From [Chlorobium] sp. 445 (lineage in GTDB: Bacteria > Bacteroidota > Chlorobiia > Chlorobiales > Thermochlorobacteraceae), in NCBI GenBank assembly GCA_002763895.1, contig NSLH01000001.1, forward strand, positions 173,859 through 237,858: 64,000 nucleotides of DNA, given 5' to 3'. Every line of letters begins with the position of its first letter. Position 1 is the first letter of the stretch. Under the pieces are notes generated by a model. The model ran no database searches. It was given only the letters and a program-made list of their open reading frames with translations, and was not told where the DNA came from. The position numbers and the translations under genes were made by a program. This document shows positions 25,719 through 35,215 of this stretch, one piece after another.

Positions 25719-26378
25719 ATGTTTACAGGTATTGTCAAAGATATTGGTGTTGTGAAAAGTGTAACGCCACAAGGCAACGGTCTGAGATTGCGCATTGAGT
25801 CTTACAGCGAAGACATGCGTGATCTTGCCGTGGATGAAAGTGTCGCCTTGAGCGGCGCGTGTCAAACTGTAGTGGCAGTGCAGGGCAATACATTTGAAGT
25901 CGATACAGTAGAAGAAACCTTGAAGAAGACAACGCTGGGCAGTTGGCGCGTGGGCACAAAGGTCAATCTCGAGCGCGCCTTACGCGCAAGCGACCGAATG
26001 GGCGGGCACTATGTGCAAGGTCATGTTGACTGCGTAGGAGAAATTCTTGAACTGCGCGAGCTATCAGCAAGCTGGCTGTGCAAAATCATGTTCGACCCGA
26101 AGTTTGAACCTTACATCGTACCGATAGGCTCAATCGCCGTCGATGGTATCAGTCTGACAGTTGCGGACTTGCAGCGCAATGTCTTTGCCGTAGCAATTAT
26201 TCCTTACACCTACGAGCACACAACACTCAAAGAACGTAAAGCCGGCGATAAAGTCAATCTCGAGTTCGACATTTTAGGCAAATACATCGCAAAGCAGGTG
26301 CAAGCGTTTTTGCAGCATACAAACGGACCGAAAGAGCCGCTTAGCGAAGCACGCTTAAAAGAACTGGGCTACTTGTAA
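25719..26378 (+). CDS. ribE: Riboflavin synthase, alpha subunit
   Basis: Dismutates two 6,7-dimethyl-8-ribityllumazine molecules to riboflavin. The protein starts MFTGIVKDIG and has two lumazine-binding repeats (about 1-95 and 96-195), with RMGGHYVQGHVD in the first half and PIGSIAVDGISLTVAD in the second. The length of 219 residues is typical. It follows the PorV-like gene by six bases and precedes a methyltransferase by 17, forming an operon of mixed function. No FMN riboswitch is seen upstream. ribD lies elsewhere in the window at 31052. Confidence 0.96.
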   Translation: MFTGIVKDIGVVKSVTPQGNGLRLRIESYSEDMRDLAVDESVALSGACQTVVAVQGNTFEVDTVEETLKKTTLGSWRVGTKVNLERALRASDRMGGHYVQGHVDCVGEILELRELSASWLCKIMFDPKFEPYIVPIGSIAVDGISLTVADLQRNVFAVAIIPYTYEHTTLKERKAGDKVNLEFDILGKYIAKQVQAFLQHTNGPKEPLSEARLKELGYL

Positions 26379-26395
26379 CACCGCACACTGTTTTC

Positions 26396-26990
26396 ATGTC
26401 GAGAGCACTCTGGAATGTGCAAGCAAGTTTCTATGGCGCACTGCGCGCAAACCCGATGTCGCGAGCCATTTTGGAAAACGAAAATCAAGCCCTGATGCGA
26501 CTTCTGCATAGGATTCCAAAAAAACACTTTGAAAAAGTCTTAGACGTGGGTACAGGTGAAGGAAATGCACTCTCGGTGCTTAACGCTTCTGGATTGGCAT
26601 GCGTGAATGCTATGCCGTAGATTGTGCAGAGAAGATGTTGCAGCGTGTGCAGCAAAGATTCCCAAGCGTCAAAACATGCCAAGCACATGCAGAAAACTTA
26701 CCATTTGCTGATAGCACCTTTGACTTGATGTTATGCGTCGGCGTTACAGAGTATGTGAAAAATCCTCGAGCGCTGCTATGCGAACTGGCGCGCACGCTGC
26801 AGCCAGAGGGCTATTTAGCACTAACGGCCTCGACACGCATATGGCTAAACTTGCTTCGCTATGTGCAGTTGCATGCACTTTTTTGAGAGAAGAAAATGAA
26901 GTGCTAACACTATGTCAAGAGACTGGCTTTGCAATGCTGGCAAAAGAAAGAACGCTGCTGCAAATGCAATTCCTGTTACAAAAAAAGTAG
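26396..26990 (+). CDS. Class I SAM-dependent methyltransferase (two frameshifts)
   Basis: Motif I (VLDVGTGEGNALSVL) is in the first frame, and motif II with its acidic residue (CYAVDCAEKML) and FDLMLCVGVTEYV are in the second. The last helix and strand (FLREENEVLTLCQETGFAMLAK) are in the third. The first break is between about 26580 and 26600; the second is at the six-T run 26879-26884, where seven T would rejoin the frames. Each break is one missing base and the repaired protein is 198 residues. It may be broken in the cell, or the assembly may be wrong here. Substrate unknown. It converges with the NFACT gene, one base apart. Confidence 0.75.
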
Positions 26991-26991
26991 G

Positions 26992-28653
26992 CTATGCTTC
27001 ATCAAAAAGCAGGCGCGGTTTGACCATCAAGACTTCTTCACGCTCAACGATTACACTGCCAGTCGGTGCACCCTTAGGTTTGCGCACATATTTTTTTTCG
27101 GTGCAGATGACAGGCACAAGTTCGCTGGTGCGTGCCGCAGAGTAGTAGGCAGCAATCTCGGCAGCACGCATGATGTCGTCTTTGCTCGGCTTGCGTGGCG
27201 ACTTCAAAATGCAGTGTGAGCCTGAAACCCCTCGCGCATGAAGCCAAAGGTCGTTGGGACGCGCATATTTGAACGTAAGCAAGTCATTATTCTGCGCATT
27301 CTTGCCAACCCACAGTTCAGTGTGCTCACTGAATTTGAAACGACGAAAGAGATATGCCTGCTCAGCATCAGCTTTGGGAAGCAGACCAAACTTTTTGAGC
27401 CAATCTGAATTTCTTTCTCGCCATGCTTTAAGTGCCTTAGGTGAATCAACGGCTAAAAGTTCTGTTAAAAGACGCTGCTGTTCAAGAAGTCCAGCTTCAA
27501 CTTCATGAAGACGTCTCGTGGCAAGAGCACGCTGCTGACGCGATTTCTTAGCGCGCTCAAAATAGCTCTCTGCATTTTCCTGAATAGATTTTGCAGCATC
27601 AAGTGCAATTTTGACTCGCTCTCCGTCTGAAAACACATTCTCTACTTCAAGCTCTGTGAGACCTTTAGGCATATCACGGTGAAGCAAAAGCAGTTTGCCG
27701 AATGTCTCATACATCTCGGCGCGGTTGATGGTGTGCTGGGCTTGCATTGTGCGCACTTGCTGCTGGGTTTTCTCAATGAGTCGCTCAAGCGATTTTCTCA
27801 GCGAAAGTAAGTCCTTGCCAAAATTAGCGCGTTGATGAACCTGCTGTGCGTAAAAGCGCAGCGCATCATTGATGGAGTCGAAGGCTTCAGCATGCTCAAA
27901 GGGTGTGTGAGTGTGTGTGATAATTGAAAACCATACATCGTTTGCAGAGAAATAAACTTTGGGTTCAGGCGAAATGAGTTCATAGAACACATCTTGAAAG
28001 GCTTCGTAGAGTGCATGTGACTCTAAGGTAGCTGATTTTGAACGAGCACGAAAAAGCGTTTCTCGAGAAAGATAGGCATCAAAGCCAATCAGTTTCTTTG
28101 GAAGCCATCGCTCTTGATCTTTTGCAGAAAGCGACACGAAAGCGTCAAAATCGAGAGTTTGGCAGAATAAGTCGTAGTCTGTGCTAAGCCTTTCAAGTGT
28201 GCGCAAGATGGGCGTATGTGAGCGCTCAAGAAAAGGTTGATGAAGTAAATCTGTCTCTTTCTTGAAACTTTCCACGACAAGACCATTTTCGAGCAGAAAG
28301 AAATTGGTCGCTGCACTGAAGAGTTGAAAGACAAGCGTGAGACTGGCTTCGAGTTCAAAGTAGATGATGCGTTCGCAATCAGAAATTCTTACGGCTCGAA
28401 TTTGTTTTTCATTTGCCCTGGTCATCAAATTGACCGTGTTGCGTTTTTGTCGCTGAAACATTTCAGAAAAGTAAAGCGAAAGGTGGGCGGACTGTGCAAC
28501 CGCAAAGAGCGTAAAGCGCCGCTTGTCGTGAGTGATAAGAGAAAGGCACAGTTCATTTTTTTGTTGTGAAAATGCCTCGAAGACATAGGCGCCTTCGAAG
28601 AGCGACTTTAGCTCAAGCGAGAGAGCATAGAGCGTAAAGTAATTTTTTATCAT
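26992..28653 (-). CDS. NFACT (FbpA/RqcH-like) RNA-binding protein
   Basis: The predicted protein is 553 residues: NFACT-N domain, long coiled coil (about 270-430), and the NFACT-R domain with WVGKNAQNNDLLTFKYA and DLWLHARGVSGSH, the signature of the family. RqcH members bind stalled 60S/50S subunits and tRNA in ribosome quality control; the same family was also called fibronectin-binding protein. The N-terminal half is divergent here, and the Asp-Arg pair needed by RqcH for tailing was not located, so activity is uncertain. The start at MIKNYFTLYALSLEL is chosen by the family N-terminus; the frame stays open far upstream into the divergent gene. Its ATG lies about 20 bases from the DUF547 start. 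Confidence 0.85.
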   Translation of the reverse strand: MIKNYFTLYALSLELKSLFEGAYVFEAFSQQKNELCLSLITHDKRRFTLFAVAQSAHLSLYFSEMFQRQKRNTVNLMTRANEKQIRAVRISDCERIIYFELEASLTLVFQLFSAATNFFLLENGLVVESFKKETDLLHQPFLERSHTPILRTLERLSTDYDLFCQTLDFDAFVSLSAKDQERWLPKKLIGFDAYLSRETLFRARSKSATLESHALYEAFQDVFYELISPEPKVYFSANDVWFSIITHTHTPFEHAEAFDSINDALRFYAQQVHQRANFGKDLLSLRKSLERLIEKTQQQVRTMQAQHTINRAEMYETFGKLLLLHRDMPKGLTELEVENVFSDGERVKIALDAAKSIQENAESYFERAKKSRQQRALATRRLHEVEAGLLEQQRLLTELLAVDSPKALKAWRERNSDWLKKFGLLPKADAEQAYLFRRFKFSEHTELWVGKNAQNNDLLTFKYARPNDLWLHARGVSGSHCILKSPRKPSKDDIMRAAEIAAYYSAARTSELVPVICTEKKYVRKPKGAPTGSVIVEREEVLMVKPRLLFDEA

Positions 28654-28672
28654 GGCAAAAATCCCAGAAAGC

Positions 28673-29455
28673 ATGAAAAAGTTATATTTTACAATCTCAA
28701 CGCTAATGCTTGCAGTCATCATGTACCAGTCACAGAGTGCGGCACAGCAAAGCACAAGATTTGACCACAGCAAGTTTGACGCACTTCTGAAACAATATGT
28801 ACAAAACGATAAAGTCAATTACGCGGCGCTCAAAGAGGATAAGCGCTTAGATGAGTATTTGCAAGAGCTCGAGCGCGCAAACCCTGACGCTCTGGCAACG
28901 CGTGAGGAAAAAATCGCATTTTGGATCAATGCCTATAATGCTTACACGCTCAAACTGGTCGTCGACAATTACCCGATTAAAAGCATCACGGATTTAAGCG
29001 CACTGGGCTATCTCTCTTTGCCGTTTGATAGTCCGTGGAAGCGTAAGTTCTGCAAGATTGGGGGAAAAGTCTATTCGCTGGACGACATTGAACACACGAT
29101 TTTGCGCGGTGAGTTTGGCGAAGAGCAAATTCATTTTGCTGTAAATTGTGCCTCAGAATCGTGCCCAGTGCTGCGCCCTGAAGCCTACACAGGAGAAAAG
29201 CTAAGTGCGCAATTAAAAGAACAAGCACAAGCCTTTTTAAGCGATAGCACACGCAACCAGTTTAGACTAGAAGGCAATACGCTCTATCTGTCAAAAATTT
29301 TTGAGTGGTATCGGAGCGACTTTGAGAAGAAGAAAGGGTCACTACTCAAGTACATTGCCCAATACTTTTCAGGTGAAGAACGCGAGCGCTTGGAGAGTGG
29401 CAATGTTACAATCAAGTTTTTGGATTACAACTGGAATTTGAACGAAGCAAAGTAG
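28673..29455 (+). CDS. Exported DUF547 protein
   Basis: Has a signal peptide (MKKLYFTISTLMLAVIMY, cut near AAQQ), which decides the start at 28673 over an ATG at 28652. The DUF547 domain covers most of the mature 230 residues, with KIAFWINAYNAYTLKLV, the HFAVNCASESCPVLRPEAY stretch carrying two Cys and one His, and a C-terminal FLDYNWNLN. The family is widespread in Bacteroidota and Cyanobacteria, of unknown function, and is often periplasmic. Ends ten bases before the deaminase gene, so an operon is likely. Confidence 0.88.
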   Translation: MKKLYFTISTLMLAVIMYQSQSAAQQSTRFDHSKFDALLKQYVQNDKVNYAALKEDKRLDEYLQELERANPDALATREEKIAFWINAYNAYTLKLVVDNYPIKSITDLSALGYLSLPFDSPWKRKFCKIGGKVYSLDDIEHTILRGEFGEEQIHFAVNCASESCPVLRPEAYTGEKLSAQLKEQAQAFLSDSTRNQFRLEGNTLYLSKIFEWYRSDFEKKKGSLLKYIAQYFSGEERERLESGNVTIKFLDYNWNLNEAK

Positions 29456-29464
29456 AAAGAGAGC

Positions 29465-29992
29465 ATGCAAAATTTTCATGAGCATAATGCTCTGTCTCAC
29501 CTTGCTGAAAAGCCGAAGCGAATCGGTTGGCAAGAGTATTTTATGCGTGTGGCGCATTTGATTTCACTGCGCGCAACGTGCGAGCGTGCACATGTCGGTG
29601 CTGTTATTGTGCGCGATAACAATATCTTGGCAACTGGCTACAACGGCTCACCCTCTGGCTTGCCACACTGCGATGGACCTAATTGCCTCATCTACAAATC
29701 TATTCATCCTGACGGTACAGTCGAGGAAAATTGCATGCGCACAATTCATGCAGAGATGAATGCAATTATTCAAGCTGCAAAGCACGGCGTAGCCATCAAA
29801 GATGCAGAGATTTACATAACAGCAAGCCCATGTATCAATTGCCTCAAAGCCCTGATCAACGTAGGTATAAAAACGATTTACTACGACAAGCCTTACAAAA
29901 TTGAAAACATCTCTGAGCTTTTACGTCTTTCAGGTGTGCGCTTGATTCAAGTGCACATCGAGCAACCGCACATTTTCCCAAATCATACCTAA
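29465..29992 (+). CDS. Deoxycytidylate deaminase (dCMP/cytidine deaminase family)
   Basis: Zinc-dependent conversion of dCMP to dUMP, feeding thymidylate synthesis. The zinc site is [11 protein letters not shown] (His and general-base Glu) with PCINC further down, and [17 protein letters not shown] is the ComEB/dCMP deaminase signature with extra Cys. The length of 175 residues is usual. It is the middle of a short plus-strand run: DUF547, deaminase, unknown gene. Confidence 0.92.
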   Translation: MQNFHEHNALSHLAEKPKRIGWQEYFMRVAHLISLRATCERAHVGAVIVRDNNILATGYNGSPSGLPHCDGPNCLIYKSIHPDGTVEENCMRTIHAEMNAIIQAAKHGVAIKDAEIYITASPCINCLKALINVGIKTIYYDKPYKIENISELLRLSGVRLIQVHIEQPHIFPNHT

Positions 29993-30005
29993 AATAAAAC
30001 TGACA

Positions 30006-30905
30006 GTGAGGCCAAACTTTCAACTCTGGAATGAACGCTATCATCTTGACCCCTATGCGCTGACCAAATCAGCGATACTCGATCTGCAAACTGCACTCTT
30101 GCCAGAAAAGCAGCATGCAGCTAAAGCTGTGCTATTTTTTCTCTACACATCGGGTGTAGCTAAGGAGGAACGCCTGGAAATTCAAGCTAAGACAGAGCTC
30201 ATCAAAGCAGGTGAACAAATTGTGCTCTCGGCAGATAGAGAAAAGATTATAGATGAAGTTGAAGCCTTGATAGAAAAGTTGAGTGGTCAGAATGTCAAAA
30301 TCGATGAACAGCATTGGAAGTATGAGAGTTTGCGTGTGGCGGCATTACTGCTGCATGCACCATTTGATACGGTGGTCATGGAGACCATGATTGATGCGGT
30401 AACATTGCTGTTGCGCTGGAAAAGTATTCCAGCTGATGCAAGTTTTATTTTGCTGTGGAATCTCTATGAGAAAGCATTGCTACCAATCTACAAGCGTTTC
30501 TTTGCAGTAGCAGAGCCAGACTTTTGGGAGAATTACTGCGCACTCTCACTTAAAGTGATGGGCAGGTATCTGCATGATGCGGCTATGGAGTATATTCTGT
30601 ATTACGAAGAACCGCCGGGCTCACAAATTTCTGTCAGTCATCTGGAGCGATGCGCTAAGTTGTTAGATGTGGCGCTTGAAGCCTGTTATTTGATACATCG
30701 GCTTGTACCATTCATTACAGCAGAAATTGATAGACATATCTACGATTTTTGCACCGAAGTCATCACAAAATCTAATCCACAACCGTTGATTACATACTCC
30801 TATCGGCTGCTGGATTTATCAAGTGAAGATTTCTTCATAACCTTGCCAAAGGAGCAGATTAACACCTTGATACTTAAATCAATCAGCAAGTTACCGAAAG
30901 AGTAA
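30006..30905 (+). CDS. Uncharacterised helical protein
   Basis: A 299-residue protein that I do not recognise. It appears almost wholly alpha-helical and lacks a signal peptide or clear membrane segment, with Leu-rich stretches such as VAALLLHAPFD and AVTLLLRW. It starts with GTG at 30006, 14 bases after the deaminase stop, so it probably shares that transcript. No enzyme motif is visible. The 146 bases after it hold nothing recognisable. Confidence 0.65.
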   Translation: MRPNFQLWNERYHLDPYALTKSAILDLQTALLPEKQHAAKAVLFFLYTSGVAKEERLEIQAKTELIKAGEQIVLSADREKIIDEVEALIEKLSGQNVKIDEQHWKYESLRVAALLLHAPFDTVVMETMIDAVTLLLRWKSIPADASFILLWNLYEKALLPIYKRFFAVAEPDFWENYCALSLKVMGRYLHDAAMEYILYYEEPPGSQISVSHLERCAKLLDVALEACYLIHRLVPFITAEIDRHIYDFCTEVITKSNPQPLITYSYRLLDLSSEDFFITLPKEQINTLILKSISKLPKE

Positions 30906-31051
30906 CGCAAACATAGCTCGAACAAGTGCAGGCTTCTAGGTGCACCATGTTGGTCATCAGGCAGCCTCATCTCGATTGTAACTTAGCGCTACATCAGAAG
31001 TTTTAGCAGAAGAGCAGCACGTGAACAAAAAAACCAAACAGGCGAAGTGCA

Positions 31052-32173
31052 ATGGCTGAAGAGCGCCTTCACAAAGAAGAGCATACCGCGCAAGATGAAA
31101 AGTTTATGCGAGAGTGCTTGCGCTTAGCGCGGCATGGTGCAGGTGCGGTAAGCCCGAATCCAATGGTGGGTGCGGTAGTCGTGCACCAAGGTAAAATCAT
31201 TGGACGCGGCTGGCACAAGCAGTATGGAGGAGCGCATGCAGAAGTGCATGCCATTGCTGCCGTCAAGGATGCAACACTGCTGCGTGAGTCGACACTTTAT
31301 GTCAATCTTGAACCCTGTTCACACTTTGGTAAAACCCCGCCTTGCGCCGACCTTATCATAGAAAAAAAAATTCCGCGCGTTGTGATTGGTTGCAAAGACC
31401 CTTTCAAAAAAGTCTCGGGCAGAGGGATCAAAAAACTGCGTGAAGCAGGTGTGAGCGTAACTGTCGGTGTTCTGGAAAAAGAAGCAGAGCGACTCAATGA
31501 AGCCTTTATCAAATTTCACAAAAAAGGTGTGCCGTTTGTTGCGCTCAAACTCGCGCAGACGCTCGATGGAAAAATTGCCACGAAGACAAAAGAATCGAAA
31601 TGGATTACAAGCGAAATGGCACGTGCTTATTCGCATCAGTTGCGAGCCGAAGCCGACGCTGTGCTGATTGGTACAGGCACGGCACTTGCCGATAATCCCT
31701 TACTCACCGTCCGCTTCGTCAAAGGGCGCAACCCTATGCGCGTGTTACTCGACCGCAAACTGCGTGTACCGCTGCACGCAAACATCTTCAACAAAGATGC
31801 AAAGACACTTGTGATTACTTCAAAGGTTAATCGCAAGCACCCAAAACTCAAAGCCCTTGCACGTCAAGACGTAGAAACCTGCTTTGTAACAGAGAAAAAT
31901 GATGAGTTGAATCTCAATGAAGTGCTTGAGATTCTGCACGAAAGAAAAGTGCTCTTGGTGATGATCGAAGGCGGCGCAAAGCTCATTGCAAGTTTTCTGC
32001 GCACAAAACTATGCGACAAATTGCATCTCTTCATTGCTCCAAAAATTCTTGGTGCTGATGCGCTCTCGAGCATTGGACAATTGAACTTGCGGCACTTGGA
32101 GGATAGTATTGAGTTGCACGAGCTCTCGCTAAAAGTTTTGGGCGATACGCTGCTCGTCGAAGGCTATTTTTAG
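31052..32173 (+). CDS. ribD: Bifunctional riboflavin deaminase/reductase
   Basis: Two steps of riboflavin synthesis: deamination of the pyrimidinone and reduction of its ribosyl group. The N-terminal deaminase has the zinc site GGAHAEVHAI and PCSHFGKTPPC (His, two Cys, catalytic Glu). The C-terminal reductase has LKLAQTLDGKIA, the NPMRVLLDRKLRVP stretch and the GGAKLIASFL motif. The length of 373 residues is typical. No FMN riboswitch signature is present upstream. Confidence 0.97.
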   Translation: MAEERLHKEEHTAQDEKFMRECLRLARHGAGAVSPNPMVGAVVVHQGKIIGRGWHKQYGGAHAEVHAIAAVKDATLLRESTLYVNLEPCSHFGKTPPCADLIIEKKIPRVVIGCKDPFKKVSGRGIKKLREAGVSVTVGVLEKEAERLNEAFIKFHKKGVPFVALKLAQTLDGKIATKTKESKWITSEMARAYSHQLRAEADAVLIGTGTALADNPLLTVRFVKGRNPMRVLLDRKLRVPLHANIFNKDAKTLVITSKVNRKHPKLKALARQDVETCFVTEKNDELNLNEVLEILHERKVLLVMIEGGAKLIASFLRTKLCDKLHLFIAPKILGADALSSIGQLNLRHLEDSIELHELSLKVLGDTLLVEGYF

Positions 32174-32345
32174 ACAGCCAAAAAAGGCTGAAAGGGCTAC
32201 TAATACAACTGCAAAGATTGCAAAAGTCATATGCCGTGCAATCCTGCCCTTCGGTCTCAGAAGGCAGAAGGCATAAAAATTTGCAAAAAAAGTAGCATCT
32301 TAGAACACCGAAGTTTTAGCTCAAACCCATAAATGATGTAGTACT

Positions 32346-34600
32346 ATGCCGGCCTTCTCATATAATCCTGCGTCCCGCGATACTCGCACTGAACAGTTTT
32401 TAGCGTACCTGAGACGAATGTCAGATGCAACGACCCCTGAACGCGCTCAAGAAATGATAATCAAGAGCATACAGCAGCGGATTCAGGAGATAGAGCGACT
32501 CCGAGATGGCAATGAAGAGGAACAAAAGCTAGCGCAGATGATGCAGCATGCAAAGCAAATTGTTGTGGGTGAAGCAGATGAAAAAATATGGGATAGCATC
32601 AAGAATATCGGTGTGCATTCAACGGTCTGGACAGAATCGGCAACAGCACTTGACTGGGTCTATGCCTTCAACACCGACCAAAAAATTGTGAGCGTTTTGA
32701 GGCGAGAGACGTACAAATTCTCTATCGCCTCTCCGTCAATGAAGAAGGGCTTGGTAAGCGCATAGAGCAAGCGTTTCAACACTATGCCAAAGGTGTAACG
32801 GACTACGATCTGTATGAACTGGCACTGAGGCGCTTCGAGGAAGTATTATCAAACAAACCACAAGAGTACACGCTATGGCATCGTGTTGGGTTGATTTTGC
32901 TTTATGTCCCTACGCTCTTTAATCCTGAAAAAGCCGAGCAAGCCTTGCGTAGAGCCGCTGAACTTGCTGAAAAAGAGGAGGACACACTTGTTCTGCCCCT
33001 ATTACGCGTCTTCTACGGTGAAGATTGGGGTTTTCAAGATGCCGTAAGAATTGCCTCTGCAGATGCGTATTTCCACGCAGCAGTCGCATGCTATGTGCTC
33101 GATAAGCCAGAGAGCATGGCTGAACTTGCTTTGAAAGCCTACCAGCTCTCTCCAAAGTTTTCAGAAGCAGGATTTCTTGCTGCAAAAGGATATGCACTGT
33201 GCGGAAAAGAGCAAGATGCAGCAGATCTCTTGCGCCGTGTGATTGAAGCAGAAAAGTTTTATGCGGTCAGAGTGATGGTGGATTACGAACTGGTTTCGCG
33301 TCAGTTTGTCATAGACTGCCTCAGCGCCTTGCGTGATAATGCTGCCACGAGAGTGGGGGAGCTACTCAAAAAGTGCCGTGAGATGATGGTAAGTGATAGT
33401 GAAGCGCAAAGCATCGTTGAAGAATTAGAACGCAATTTCGAAAAGAAAAACTTCCTGAATCTGTGCGAGATTGAAACTGACATTAAACGAGAGCGCAAGT
33501 GGCGATTACTCCCGACAAGTTTTCGCTTGCAAAAAACACTTGCAGGACATGCGCTGCGCATCAATGCGATGGCTTTTAGTCCAGATGGACGCCGATTGGC
33601 TTCAGCAAGCTGGAGAACAATCATTACCGATACACGCACTGGCGAGCAACTCCAAACACTAATGCAAGGTTCAGCACGAACTTATGTGTATAGCGTTGCT
33701 TTTAGCCCCGATGGCAAACTGCTTGCGACTGCAGGCAATGATCACGTCATCACGCTTTGGAATCCTGAAACAGGACAAGAACTCAAACGCTTGGAAGGTC
33801 ATACACAAGCTGTAAACTCCGTCGCCTTTAGTCCCGATGGCAAACTTCTGGCTTCAGGTAGCAGCGACAAAACCGTGAGAATTTGGGATGTAGCCAAAGG
33901 CAAAGAAATCAAGACGCTCAAAGGACATAAACATACGGTAAACAAAGTGGCGTTTAGTCCTGATGGCAAGCAATTGGCGTCAGCAAGCGCTGATAAGAGC
34001 ATCAGACTTTGGAGCGTGAAAACAAATGCAAAGCCGAAAACACTCACTGGACATTCGCACAGTGTAACATGGGTCGAGTACAATCCAGCAGGTGATATGC
34101 TTGCATCAGGCAGTTGGGATAAAACCGTACGCTTATGGGAAGTACCATCAGGTAAGGAAATCACTACCCTGGTAGGACATGAGAGCGGTGTAGAATCGGT
34201 GCATTTTGCAAAAGAAGGTCACTCCTTGACAAGCACGTCATACAATCGTATATCAAAGCAGTGTCAAATCAAACTCTGGGATGTAAAAACCGGTGCGCAA
34301 ATTGACCAAAGCGAGGGACGCTTCTATGCCGTGACGCTGAGTCCAGATGGCAGTGGGCTTGCAGTTGCAACAGGTGAAAAGACGATTAAACTTTCTACGG
34401 CACCGCTGCTCTCACTAGAATCTTACATTGAACTTGAAAAACGCTACAAAGAAGGGGCTGGAGTATTGGATAGGCGCAAAGGACCGCGTCGTGAGCGTGA
34501 AGATCGTCGCAAAGTCAATATCCCTGTAGCCATAGAGCGTCGCAAAGCCAATCGTACGACAAGCCAAACGAAAGGACCAGATCGTCGTACAAAAAAGTGA
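32346..34600 (+). CDS. TPR-like and WD40 repeat protein (frameshifted)
   Basis: The N-terminal region (about 1-380) is helical with TPR-like pairs such as LALKAYQLSPKFSEA. About seven WD40 blades follow (SPDGKLLASGSSDKTVRIWDV is typical), and the tail is rich in Arg/Asp, with repeated RRKGPRR and DRR elements. The frame breaks at 32715-32717: three A where four would continue the protein as ETYKILYRLSVNEEGLGKRI, giving 751 residues. Without repair the first 140 residues stand alone. Cytoplasmic, probably a scaffold; partner unknown. The preceding 172 bases contain no convincing feature. Confidence 0.8.
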
Positions 34601-34639
34601 TGACGTGGATATTCCCTTCCTCTAAGGATATAAAGACGC

Positions 34640-34710
34640 ATTAAAATTGAACAGTCAAATAGGTAAAGCGCGCTTTGAGTATATTACGCTTTATGTCGTT
34701 CAATTTTAAT
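34640..34710 (+). repeat. Long inverted repeat with nested stem in the 34601-34719 gap
   Basis: A perfect 13-bp outer stem (34640-34652 with 34698-34710) encloses a 7-bp inner stem (TAAAGCG 34664-34670, CGCTTTA 34687-34693). The inner arm also forms a 12-bp palindrome, AAAGCGCGCTTT, that would compete. It ends ten bases before the thioesterase ATG, so it can act as a leader structure, or as a terminator for the WD40 gene. Confidence 0.6.
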
Positions 34711-34719
34711 TGAATAATT

Positions 34720-35199
34720 ATGTCGCAGAACCACAACCATTCAACGCTTGCCGTTCAGCACAAGCCAAAGGTCAAAGCCTTTGAGTTTTCGATGCCGATT
34801 GACATTATGCCCCACGACATTGACTACGCAGGGGTCGTAAGTAACATTACTTATGTGCGTTGGTTGGAAGTGTTGCGCGTGAAAATGATTGAGTCGTATC
34901 TCTCCGTGGAAGCGCAGTTGAAGATGGATATTTCACCTGTCTTACTCAAAACAGAAATTCACTACAAAAAAGCTGTGAAGTTTTTGGATAAGCTCATTGG
35001 CAAGATGTGGATTAGCCATGCAACACAACTGCGGTGGACGGCATCGGCAGAGTTCCTCGTTGAAGGCAAGCCAGTGGCGCATGCCGAGCAGCTTGGCATT
35101 TTCATCAAACTCTCTACAATGCGCCCCGTGCCGATTCCAGCAGAATTAATGCGCGTCTATCACGAAGCTGAGCGTCGCCTGCGGCATCATCATCACTGA
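34720..35199 (+). CDS. Hotdog-fold acyl-CoA thioesterase
   Basis: Has 159 residues of the 4-hydroxybenzoyl-CoA/YbgC-type thioesterase fold. The motif DIDYAGVVSNITYVRWLEVLR contains the catalytic Asp of the family, here in the arrangement HDIDYAGVV. It cleaves acyl-CoA, though the substrate is unknown. The C-terminus ends with four His; these are in the natural reading frame and no vector sequence surrounds them. It begins right after a strong inverted repeat. Confidence 0.85.
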   Translation: MSQNHNHSTLAVQHKPKVKAFEFSMPIDIMPHDIDYAGVVSNITYVRWLEVLRVKMIESYLSVEAQLKMDISPVLLKTEIHYKKAVKFLDKLIGKMWISHATQLRWTASAEFLVEGKPVAHAEQLGIFIKLSTMRPVPIPAELMRVYHEAERRLRHHHH

Positions 35200-35215
35200 A
35201 GAAAGATTGTGCATG

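Noticed and set aside
30906..31051. FMN riboswitch before ribD
   Set aside because: No match to the conserved FMN-binding core; the same holds upstream of ribE.
35183..35199. Four consecutive His codons at the end of the thioesterase, resembling a cloning tag
   Set aside because: Only four His, in natural context with native flanking sequence on both sides and no vector sequence.
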